Assembly (NCBI GenBank): GCA_023382535.1
Contig: JAHDWA010000047.1
Location: 19,437 to 83,436 of the forward strand
Length of the DNA stretch: 64,000 nt
Origin: Anaerolineae bacterium
Lineage (GTDB): Bacteria > Chloroflexota > Anaerolineae > 4572-78 > J111
Direction: 5' to 3'
In this document: positions 34,691 through 42,184 of the stretch, one piece after another
How positions within the stretch are numbered: the first letter of the stretch is position 1
How the letters are laid out: each line of letters starts with the position of its first letter
Program-made: the position numbers and the translations under genes
Notes under the pieces: model-generated
The model's database searches: none
Seen by the model: only the letters and a program-made list of their open reading frames with translations
What the model was told of the DNA's origin: nothing

Positions 34691-35068
34691 ATGCGTCGTT
34701 ATGGTTGGTTAGCGGGATTGGTGTTGATCATTGGGCTGGGCTGGTTTTTCTTTAACCCGCCCCGCTTTTGGCTCAATATGACTAAATCAGTTGACCCAAC
34801 CCCAGGGGCTGGGGCGCAGTTGATCGTCCAATATGATTGCCGCAGTTGCCATCAAATTGGCGGAGAGGGGGCTTTGAAAGCGCCCAACCTAAACGGTATT
34901 ACCCAACGGATTAGCGACCCGGCCCAGGTGACACTACGGCTGTGGTTACAAAATCCCAGAGCGGTTAAGGGCAATACTGCCATGCCCAATTTTCATCTGT
35001 CGGATAGCGAGATTGAGGCTATTATTGTCTATCTGACCCAAGTAGACAGTCAGGGCCAAACCCGTTAA
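34691..35068 (+). CDS. Small membrane-anchored cytochrome c
   Basis: 125 residues. An N-terminal hydrophobic anchor ([16 protein letters not shown]) is followed by one haem-c site [11 protein letters not shown], and the axial Met is probably in [18 protein letters not shown], a class I cytochrome pattern. It stands after the terminator of the molybdoenzyme operon and could be its electron partner or that of another respiratory chain. The thiol-redox module at 1-4 kb includes CcdA, which such cytochromes need for haem attachment. Confidence 0.85.
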   Translation: MRRYGWLAGLVLIIGLGWFFFNPPRFWLNMTKSVDPTPGAGAQLIVQYDCRSCHQIGGEGALKAPNLNGITQRISDPAQVTLRLWLQNPRAVKGNTAMPNFHLSDSEIEAIIVYLTQVDSQGQTR

Positions 35069-35087
35069 AATGGAAGAGGATAAATCT

Positions 35088-35750
35088 ATGCCTACGTTTG
35101 AAGAATTACTCTATCAGTCGGCGGTGCTGCACCAACACCTTTGCCCCCGCCAGGTTTTGGGCGTGCGGATGGGGCTGGCGGCCGGGCGATGGTTAGGGCT
35201 AGAGGTGCCCCAAGCCGAAAAGCGCATCCTGACCATCGTCGAAACCGACGGCTGCCTGATTGATGGCCTGGCCGTTGCTACCGGCTGCCGGGTGGGCCGG
35301 CGGACCATGCGGGTATTGGATTTTGGTAAAGTCGCCGCTACCTTTGTTGATACTCAAACCGGCCGGGCGGTACGGATTGCGCCCAGCGCCAGCACCCGAA
35401 AACGGGCGAAGGATTATGCGCCAGAGGCTCAGAATCGCTGGGAAGGTTATCTGCTGGGCTACCAGCGTATGCCCGAGGCTGAATTGCTAGACATCCAGGA
35501 AGTGGTGCTGACCGGATCGGTGGAAAAAATCTTGAGCAAAGATGGTTACCGGGTAAACTGCGAAATCTGCGGCGAGGAGATCATCAACGAGCGGGAAGTT
35601 ATCCGGGACGGCTCGATCCTGTGCCGCTCCTGCGCCGGAGCGCGGTATTATTGTCTTATGGATGCGCCAATCGCTGTACCGGCGGCCAATTTTCTTGAAT
35701 TAGCCCTGGCCGAGATTCCTTTGGCCCAAATTCAAACCAATCACCTTTGA
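35088..35750 (+). CDS. FmdE-family protein with C-terminal Zn ribbon
   Basis: About 220 residues from ATG 35088 (GAGGA spaced seven bases upstream; an earlier in-frame ATG at 35070 lacks this). The FmdE core is QSAVLHQHLCPRQVLGVRMG, ETDGCLIDGLAVATGCRVGR and RVLDFGKVAATFVD. A Zn ribbon follows: CEICGEEI, then SILCRSCAGARYYC. FmdE-like proteins accompany molybdenum or tungsten enzymes and are thought to assist their cofactor; the neighbouring molybdoenzyme operon fits that. Confidence 0.82.
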   Translation: MPTFEELLYQSAVLHQHLCPRQVLGVRMGLAAGRWLGLEVPQAEKRILTIVETDGCLIDGLAVATGCRVGRRTMRVLDFGKVAATFVDTQTGRAVRIAPSASTRKRAKDYAPEAQNRWEGYLLGYQRMPEAELLDIQEVVLTGSVEKILSKDGYRVNCEICGEEIINEREVIRDGSILCRSCAGARYYCLMDAPIAVPAANFLELALAEIPLAQIQTNHL

Positions 35751-35760
35751 GGAGACAAAA

Positions 35761-36075
35761 ATGAGCCAACTGCCGCAGCCTTATCTTGATTTTCAGCAGA
35801 AATATCCCGACATCTGGCAGGCCTACGACCAGCTCGGGGCAGCCGTTCACGCTGCCGGGCCGCTTGATGAAAAGAGCCGGGCTTTGGTTAAGCTGGCCCT
35901 GGCCATTGGCGGGCAGCGAGAAGGAGCCGTGCATGCTCACGTCCGCAAACTGGTCGAATTGGGCGTTAGCGCCGAGGAAATCCGGCAGGTAGCGCTTCTG
36001 GCGATTCCCACTCTGGGCTTTCCGACTACGATGGCCGCCTTGACCTGGATTGAGGATGTCTTGGGGTCGGCTTAA
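35761..36075 (+). CDS. Carboxymuconolactone decarboxylase/AhpD-like protein without CxxC
   Basis: 104 residues with the all-helical CMD fold: LDEKSRALVKLALAIGGQRE, then GAVHAHVRKLVELGVSAEEI and ALLAIPTLGFPTTMAALTW. The catalytic CxxC found in AhpD is replaced by GAVHAH, so peroxidase-coupled redox activity is unlikely; the His may still act. It lies 10 bases after the FmdE-like gene and nine bases before the polyferredoxin, in one operon. Confidence 0.82.
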   Translation: MSQLPQPYLDFQQKYPDIWQAYDQLGAAVHAAGPLDEKSRALVKLALAIGGQREGAVHAHVRKLVELGVSAEEIRQVALLAIPTLGFPTTMAALTWIEDVLGSA

Positions 36076-36083
36076 AGGTCACT

Positions 36084-37337
36084 ATGCTTCCCTTGCCCCC
36101 CTTTGAGGGTCAGCCCGTTTCTCTTCAAGTCGAACAATGTCTGAATGGCCGGCACAAAGATGCTGGCTGTCGCCGCTGTGCCGACGCCTGTCCCGCTCAG
36201 GCGATTACACTGCATCCCCAGAATGACCGCTCTCCTCACGGCCCCTTGCTGCCCCGACTAAATGATGAGGCGTGTGTTCGCTGCGGGTTATGCCTGCATG
36301 CTTGTCCCACCGATGTCTTTAGCCAGGCCAGCCCGCCGGAAGTCAAGTTCGCTCAGACGATTTCCAATTTGCCAGAGGCACCTCTGGCTTTAGCTTGTTT
36401 GCAGCATCCTGACCCGGCAGCAACTGGTGGGCCGGTGGCGGCAGTAGTTCGTCATCAACGCTGCCTGGCAGCACTCTCGCTTTCTCACCTCATTGACCTC
36501 AGTCATAACGGCCAGCGCAAGCTTTGGCTGGATGATACCCCTTGCGCTGGGTGCCCTATCGGACACGCCCAATCCTTTATCGTCCAGACAGCCGCCGCAA
36601 CTAATCGCCTGCTCCAAGCTTTTGGTCGCCCCCCCGCTATCCACACTCGCTTGAGCCAGCCGGACTTGTTAGCGGCAGAGACCAGTCCGAAGCCGTTATT
36701 GGAGGGCAACCAACCAAAGTTATCACGCCGGGGCCTCTTTAGCGCCCTGGGAAAAGTAACTCAGCCGGGGGAGCCACTCGTTGATCCTTCTTCACCGCCC
36801 GCCACCTCCGGGCCTGTGCCGGTAAGCCAGCGTCTGCCTCATCATCTGCCTCCCTCGCGCCAACGGCTGCGTCAGCAGCTTGCTCATCTGGGTGAGCCGG
36901 TCAAGGAGTCCCTCGAGATAGCCGGACTTCCCTTTGCCAATGTCAAGATTGACGCCAAGGCCTGTTCCGCCTGTCGCTTGTGCGCTCGCTTCTGTCCGAC
37001 CGAGGCGTTGTATTTTGTAGCCGATGCCGAAAGCTTTGGCATTTCTTTCAAAGCGGCTACTTGTCTGGATTGTGGGATTTGCGCAGTTGCTTGCCCTGAG
37101 GGTGTGGTAAGTTTTGAGGTACAGTTACCGGCAAAGGCGTTGATTGCCGATAAAACAGATTGGCTGGTCGTCGGTAATCTAGCTCTTTGCACCGGCTGTG
37201 GTGAACCAGTAGCCGTACGAGGCGATGAGGCTGGCAACCAGCCGCTTTGTTATAGTTGTCGTCAGAGGGGTGGCCCAATGCAGCCCTTAAAAGATACGGC
37301 TGGTCTAATGGCTGATTTGCTAAAGAAGACACTTTAA
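36084..37337 (+). CDS. Polyferredoxin-like protein with multiple 4Fe-4S sites and a Zn ribbon
   Basis: 417 residues. Ferredoxin motifs are seen at CRRCADACPAQAI, CVRCGLCLHACPTDVF, CSACRLCARFCPTEAL and CLDCGICAVACPEGVV, with a central region holding CAGCPIGHAQS and a C-terminal ribbon CTGCGEPV with CYSC. It probably wires electrons to or from a cytosolic redox enzyme; it has no signal peptide or membrane helix. Last gene of the FmdE-CMD operon. The SRRGLFSALGK stretch inside (about residue 212) resembles a Tat motif but is internal. Confidence 0.75.
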   Translation: MLPLPPFEGQPVSLQVEQCLNGRHKDAGCRRCADACPAQAITLHPQNDRSPHGPLLPRLNDEACVRCGLCLHACPTDVFSQASPPEVKFAQTISNLPEAPLALACLQHPDPAATGGPVAAVVRHQRCLAALSLSHLIDLSHNGQRKLWLDDTPCAGCPIGHAQSFIVQTAAATNRLLQAFGRPPAIHTRLSQPDLLAAETSPKPLLEGNQPKLSRRGLFSALGKVTQPGEPLVDPSSPPATSGPVPVSQRLPHHLPPSRQRLRQQLAHLGEPVKESLEIAGLPFANVKIDAKACSACRLCARFCPTEALYFVADAESFGISFKAATCLDCGICAVACPEGVVSFEVQLPAKALIADKTDWLVVGNLALCTGCGEPVAVRGDEAGNQPLCYSCRQRGGPMQPLKDTAGLMADLLKKTL

Positions 37338-37613
37338 GAATCGCTGTCGGTACTTAATGAGATATGAGCCTATCAAACCCAGTGCTCTTCCGAGGGCCAT
37401 GTTCTCTTACGTGTAACCTTTCCTCTGGACTGTCTCCTAAAGTCCCCCTTTTACCTGAGCAAAGCTTAACCTCAGGCAGTTTTTCCTTTTTGACCTGTAT
37501 CTCTGCTCGATCAATTGCCTGAGAAGTTTGCTGAATTACGGCGTGGACGAATGGGAGAGGCAGATCGAGTTAGCCAAGCGTCTATTAATGGACTAATGTA
37601 GACGACACAAACA

Positions 37614-37901
37614 CTATTTTTGGCGCAGCTCAGCTAGACTTATCTCACCCAAGAGAACACTGATCAACACTGGCAACTCATCCATGGAAAAACGGCGTAA
37701 CATCGCTCCCAGCCAACTGCGCCGGACGCAGAATTTGAGTTTCAGCCAGCGTCTCCCACCTGGCTCCGTCCGCTCTTGGGCGCAGAAAATCGGACCTAGT
37801 GAATCTAATTTCAAAAGAATTGCCAATAACAGTAACATGGGCGACAGTACCACCAACCCGGTGGCGCTGCCAGCTATATCAATGAGACGCATTAGCGGCA
37901 T
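37614..37901 (-). pseudogene. Bacterial sugar transferase (WcaJ/PglC type), internally deleted
   Basis: The N-terminal part LIDIAGSATGLVVLSPMLL, LKLDSLGPIFCAQERTEPGG is the membrane helix and start of a polyprenol-phosphate sugar transferase; the later LRRFSMDELPVLISVLLGEI is its conserved C-terminal motif. About 60-80 residues between them, including the catalytic region, are missing, and the C-terminal PRP motif is lost. Non-functional remnant. Confidence 0.7.
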
Positions 37902-37951
37902 TACTCATCTCCCGCAATTACCTCTTCTGTAGTCAAATCTACTTTTCCCAG

Positions 37952-38089
37952 CTACATACCTTTTAAGGCCGGAGGATGAATATTGGCCTGATAACCATTG
38001 GCCAGGGTTTGCACGATTGAGCGCGGAGTCAAAACGTGAACCAGCAGGTCATCAGGGCGAGGAAGATGTTCTCCATAACCCTCGGGCCG
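37952..38089 (-). pseudogene. C-terminal gene remnant, family not recognised
   Basis: A minus-strand frame after an in-frame TGA reads GYGEHLPRPDDLLVHVLTPR, then SIVQTLANGYQANIHPPAL, up to TAG 37952-37954. The residue pattern looks like real protein rather than noise. No start or upstream part in the same phase survives. Confidence 0.35.
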
Positions 38090-38301
38090 TCAAGCCAGCA
38101 AGGCATCCTTAAGAACGAGATAGGCTGTTTTCCAGCTTCCATAATGACGAAGCTACCTGGGGCAAGTTTGAAAGTCGTTCCGGGTAGGTTAACTTTTGTT
38201 TCCCAACGATTCGTTCCTGGTGCAAAGCAGCATCCAACTCATTCACAGATATACTTGTCCCCAGGCAAAATGGTTGATCTTGAGCAGGATTAGTCCTCTT
38301 T

Positions 38302-39707
38302 CACTATCTTTGCACTTTTCTAACTGAATATTGGAGGCATGGCCTCAATCCGAGGATAATAAGGTTTGCCGAGAACCACTATCCCGGAGGAGAACCATGC
38401 CCAAGCCAATTGTATGTCTATCGCTCGCCCTGTGCCAGTTTGCGGAAGTGTTCCGGCCCTGTTTCAGTCAACGCCAGTGGAAGTACTTTGTGATCGTACT
38501 ACTGGGCTTGATTGAATGTGAGGGGCGGCGAACCCTGAGCGGATTGCTGAGCACGGTGGGCGAAAAGGTAAGTATATGCGACTTGTCCCGCTTCTTTAGT
38601 CGCTGGCAGTGGTCGGCGAGGGAGGTGGCACAGCGGTGGTTAGCCCGCTTTCGTGAGCAGATGCAGCCGCAGGTGGCAGCCGAGCATCAGCGTCAACAAG
38701 CCCAACGAACCAAACGCCGAGGTCGTTACCGCGCAACCGTGGTGACAGGTTACTTGATTGGGGACGACTCGGTCTACGTGAAGCCCAAAGGGCGGCAGAT
38801 GAAAGGCTTAGGCCGGCATTATGCCAGTAGCGAAGAGCGGGTAATGACGGGACATTGTCTGTTTAGCGGGTTGTATGTTTTGCTCGGGCGGCGCTGTCCC
38901 TTACAGCCACGCTTGTATCGGCAGAAAAAGGTGTGCGAGCAGGAAGGCGTCCCTTTTCAAAGTAAGATTGACTTGCTCGTGACCGAGATTGAGCAGTTTG
39001 AGCCGGTCGTGGGGACCCACACCCATCTGCTGATTGATAGCTGGTTTCATTGTCGGCAGGTCAGACGAGCCGCCCAAAAGCGAGGCTGGGATGTCAGTGG
39101 GGCGCTGAAGAGTAACCGTAAACTACGCCAAATTGACGCCGATGGCAATCGAACTTGGCTCACTCTGGCCGATTATGCCGCTCAACTTAAGTCAGACGAC
39201 TGGCAAGAGGCGGTTTGGCCCTCCCAAGAGGGTGACCGACCGGTCTATGTCCACGCGGTTAAAACCTGGATCCGCAAGTTGGGACCCACCCTGCTGCTCA
39301 TCCCCTGTCACGACCGCGACAACCCCGGCAAGTCCATTCGTTACTGGGGCTCAACTCTGGTTGAGGCCGAACCGCAAACGCTGATTAACCATTTAGCCGT
39401 GCGTTGGAACGTCGAGGTCTTGTTTGAAGATAATAAAGACCTCCTGGGAGCCGATCATTATCAACTCATGAGCGCCGAAGCCATCCTCCGTTTCTGGACC
39501 CTGATCGCTTGCCTGGGCTATTTCCTGGATGAACAAAAAGCCCTGCGGCCCGACTGTACGACTTGGGGTGAGGTACGCCGTGCCCTACAAAAGGAGCAGC
39601 AGGTCAATCTCCTGACCTGGTTGGAGGCCCAGTTCAAGGCCGGTCTATCGGTCGAGCAAATCACTACCCAATTGGCTATATTCAGTTCTTAAAGTGCAAA
39701 GATAGTG
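38302..39707 (+). mobile_element. Insertion sequence with 17-bp perfect terminal inverted repeats
   Basis: CACTATCTTTGCACTTT at 38302-38318 and AAAGTGCAAAGATAGTG at 39691-39707 are exact reverse complements and bound one transposase gene. Total length is 1406 bases. I see no clear target-site duplication. The right end touches a diverged copy of the repeat found at 49974, so the element landed at the border of the duplicated helicase module. Confidence 0.9.
38397..39692 (+). CDS. DDE transposase (IS701/IS4-like)
   Basis: 431 residues from ATG 38397 with GGAGGAGA upstream. The DDE residues are probably in YLIGDDSVYVKP, THLLIDSWFHC and NVEVLFEDNKDLLGADHYQ; the spacing and RWNVEVLFEDNK fit the IS701/IS4-like group. 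The TAA stop lies at the start of the right inverted repeat, as in compact IS elements. The frame is intact, so the element may still move. Confidence 0.88.
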   Translation: MPKPIVCLSLALCQFAEVFRPCFSQRQWKYFVIVLLGLIECEGRRTLSGLLSTVGEKVSICDLSRFFSRWQWSAREVAQRWLARFREQMQPQVAAEHQRQQAQRTKRRGRYRATVVTGYLIGDDSVYVKPKGRQMKGLGRHYASSEERVMTGHCLFSGLYVLLGRRCPLQPRLYRQKKVCEQEGVPFQSKIDLLVTEIEQFEPVVGTHTHLLIDSWFHCRQVRRAAQKRGWDVSGALKSNRKLRQIDADGNRTWLTLADYAAQLKSDDWQEAVWPSQEGDRPVYVHAVKTWIRKLGPTLLLIPCHDRDNPGKSIRYWGSTLVEAEPQTLINHLAVRWNVEVLFEDNKDLLGADHYQLMSAEAILRFWTLIACLGYFLDEQKALRPDCTTWGEVRRALQKEQQVNLLTWLEAQFKAGLSVEQITTQLAIFSS

Positions 39708-39713
39708 CTTGTG

Positions 39714-40068
39714 TGTTTTTGAAAAGCAAACTCCTGTGAATAAACCATGGGTTTGACAAAAATACCTCGGAAGAGCTTTCGGCCCAATTGTCACGCCTCA
39801 AGGATGAGAAGTTGAAGGTTATCCTGAGCTGCAATTAAGGTATCTTCTTAACGCAATCCTTCCCTAACCGAAACTCCCAGCCGAGCCAGAACCTCTTTCA
39901 AATCGGCCAGTTTGTCAGCCGGTACCAGCGCCAGGGCGCGATTGCCCGCCGGGAAGAGGGTTAGGTAAGCTTGGACTTCTGGTCGGTCGAGCAGCTCATT
40001 CAGGGTGGTTTGATCGCGGAACTCAATCAGGGTCAGGGTTTCGACAGCGGCATCGCCGTAGTAGCCTC
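39714..40068. repeat. Segmental repeat A, copy 1
   Basis: From TGTTTTTGAAAAGCA after the IS to the CCTC inside the helicase-associated gene, this matches 49974-50329. It includes a short plus-strand reading-frame tail (EELSAQLSRLKDEKLKVIL, stop at 39836-39838) and the last 72 codons of the minus-strand gene at 39848. Confidence 0.8.
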
Positions 40069-42184
40069 CCCAGGCTTTGAGTTGGTCGAGCAATATATCT
40101 GGCAGCGTACCACGATGCAGTTTGCGCAGTTCCTCCAGCAGCGCCAGGACTTTGTTGCGGCTGCCGCCGGCCCGGCGCACCGAGGCCGGGGTCAAGCGCC
40201 ACATCCCCTCAGCCGATTCCTCGGCCAGCTTGGCCAGCCGGCCCCGTAAATGCAGGCTGGGCACAGCGTGAAGCGGCTGCACGGTTCCATCAGCCTGAAC
40301 GATGACGCTGTTATCGGCGGCTTCGGGCCGCGCCCCCGATACCGCCGGAAAGAGGTTCTGGTGGACCAGCCCGGTCGCCAATTTGGCCTGCTGCCCCTTT
40401 TTGATGAGGGCGATTTCGGGGGTGAGCGAGCGAGCCAGGTACTTGCCGCTGGACGGCTGCTCCATCAAGCCGGCCAACAATTCAGGGGTGGCGGCCTGGA
40501 GCAGGCTGACCCCGGTGCGGAAGACGATTCGTTCATGGTGGGCCGCCCATTCGTCCAGGGAGCGACGCACATTTTGGGGCAGTTCGACGGCGCTGGTTTG
40601 GGCTAGAAATTCAATAACTTGCTCTACCGACAGGCCCAACTGTTGGGCGCGATAGACAGCCTCTCGCGACAGCCGGAATTGGAAGGCGCCCCGGTCCACC
40701 TGCTCTCGATCCGTAAACAAATCCAGTTGGGCCAGCGTAGCCAGGGATACCGGCCCCAACACCATCACCTGGAAATTGGGCTGGACGACGACCCGGCCCG
40801 TTTCGGTCTCGGCTGGTGGTGAGGCTGATGCGGTCAGGAGCGCCCGGCCGGTGGGAGTTAATCGAAAGGCCTGCCACATGTCCACCTGGCCCGGGGCGGA
40901 CGGTTCGGCCTGATTAAAGCCCAATTCGATCAGGCCAAGCTGGTACAAAAAACCGCTCAACACGGCGCTGACAAACCCTTCTTCCAGGGCATCGAATTTT
41001 TTGATCACCTGTTTCGGGTCGCCATAGTAGTTGCCGCCGTAGCTGCTGTAATACCAACTGCCGCGATGGGATTCAACCCGGCTGCGTTCATAAAAAAGAA
41101 AATCGGAATTGGTGTTGCGAAGCTGTTCCAGGAACTCTTCCAACTCCAGCCAGGCCTGGCCAGGGGCAGTTTTGAGCGTATCCAGCACAAATTGGCGGGC
41201 CTGGTTGTAACGCGGTTGGTAGGTGGTGGCTTCGTCGCCCAGTTCTTTCAACCCGCTGAGTTTGGGCCAGGCTTCCAGGCAGGCGCTCAATTGCTCAAGG
41301 GGAGACCAGCTCCAAAACTTGGGGATGTCCAGAGCGTCACGGCTGTTGGGACGCAGCACGCCTCTATCCACCTGGGCCAGCTTGAGCGCTTCCAGCAATT
41401 GGCGTAACAGCATGAGCCGCCCGGTATCTTCTTCGCGCCGGGTGTCGTCCAGCCGCGTATCTGCGACCAGCAGAATATCGTTAATGGCCTTGAGCCAGCG
41501 CTTGCCGACGCTGCCATTTTGATTCAGGGTAACTTCATTGCGGCGCAAAAAATCCCAATAGAGGTATAGATCGCGCAGCAGTAGGGTTGGCTCGCCGCGT
41601 TCAACTCGGATCGGCTGCCAGTCGCCGGTGCTGGGCGGTAAAGGCTCCGGGTCGGGCAGGTAGCGCCGGATGGCCTGCGGAATATACAGGGTGGCCGCCG
41701 GGTGGAATTGCAGTTTGAAAGCATTGCCGGCGGAATTGAGACTGGGCTGCCGGCTAAACACCAGGCCAAAATAAGTCAGACGGGCGATGACATCCTCAAA
41801 AATCTTGGAATCTGCGCGATGAGGACTGCCGGCGTAGCCGTCGGCATAGGGTACATCAGAACGATAATAATAGTAGCCTTTGGGTTTTTCCGGCTCCGGC
41901 GTAGGGCGGATCAGCTTGGCGCGGGCAAGTTCGCGCTGGAAACTGCGACTGGAGGCCTGACCGCCGCGCAGCAGCAGCCGGTTGAGCACAGCTTGCTCCC
42001 GCTCGTTGAGCTGGGCCAGCGAGGTATGCACGCGCTCTTCGGTAAAAAATTGCTGGCGTAGCAGGGCCGACAAGGTGGCTTTGGCCGGTTTTTTGCCCCC
42101 TTTGCTAATTACTCCGGCGGCCTCAGCCATTTCCCGCAAGGTGTTGGCGTTATAGTCGTCAAGAATGGTGTCAACTTCGTTCAT
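39848..42184 (-). CDS. Large helicase-associated protein with XPB-type (Helicase_C_3-like) domain
   Basis: 778 residues, no ATPase motifs. The start is a helical SAP/winged-helix-like region (ANTLREMAEAAGV, LNEREQAVLNRLLLRGGQAS). Around residues 470-600 it has VVVQPNFQVMVLGPVSLATL, then AFQFRLSREAVYRAQQLGLS, the pattern of the domain that precedes the helicase core in bacterial XPB. The C-terminus TLTLIEFRDQTTLNELLDRP, then AYLTLFPAGNRALALVPAD, is duplicated at 50109. Its start codon shares bases with the stop of the SWIM gene upstream, so the operon is 44586, 42184, 39848. It probably forms a complex with the XPB ATPase. Confidence 0.7.
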   Translation of the reverse strand: MNEVDTILDDYNANTLREMAEAAGVISKGGKKPAKATLSALLRQQFFTEERVHTSLAQLNEREQAVLNRLLLRGGQASSRSFQRELARAKLIRPTPEPEKPKGYYYYRSDVPYADGYAGSPHRADSKIFEDVIARLTYFGLVFSRQPSLNSAGNAFKLQFHPAATLYIPQAIRRYLPDPEPLPPSTGDWQPIRVERGEPTLLLRDLYLYWDFLRRNEVTLNQNGSVGKRWLKAINDILLVADTRLDDTRREEDTGRLMLLRQLLEALKLAQVDRGVLRPNSRDALDIPKFWSWSPLEQLSACLEAWPKLSGLKELGDEATTYQPRYNQARQFVLDTLKTAPGQAWLELEEFLEQLRNTNSDFLFYERSRVESHRGSWYYSSYGGNYYGDPKQVIKKFDALEEGFVSAVLSGFLYQLGLIELGFNQAEPSAPGQVDMWQAFRLTPTGRALLTASASPPAETETGRVVVQPNFQVMVLGPVSLATLAQLDLFTDREQVDRGAFQFRLSREAVYRAQQLGLSVEQVIEFLAQTSAVELPQNVRRSLDEWAAHHERIVFRTGVSLLQAATPELLAGLMEQPSSGKYLARSLTPEIALIKKGQQAKLATGLVHQNLFPAVSGARPEAADNSVIVQADGTVQPLHAVPSLHLRGRLAKLAEESAEGMWRLTPASVRRAGGSRNKVLALLEELRKLHRGTLPDILLDQLKAWGGYYGDAAVETLTLIEFRDQTTLNELLDRPEVQAYLTLFPAGNRALALVPADKLADLKEVLARLGVSVREGLR

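Larger units (their letters stand above)
37338..38301. other. Degenerate intergenic region with gene remnants
   Basis: Nearly 1 kb between the polyferredoxin and the IS without an intact gene. It contains two recognisable or probable remnants on the minus strand (37614-37901 and 37952-38089). The remainder has no ORF with coding character. Confidence 0.6.

Noticed and set aside
36700..36760. Tat signal (SRRGLF) in the polyferredoxin
   Set aside because: It lies about 210 residues into the protein between Fe-S domains and has no following hydrophobic stretch.
38292..39720. Target-site duplication of the IS
   Set aside because: The flanks (CTTT on the left, CTTG on the right) are too short and inexact to claim a duplication.
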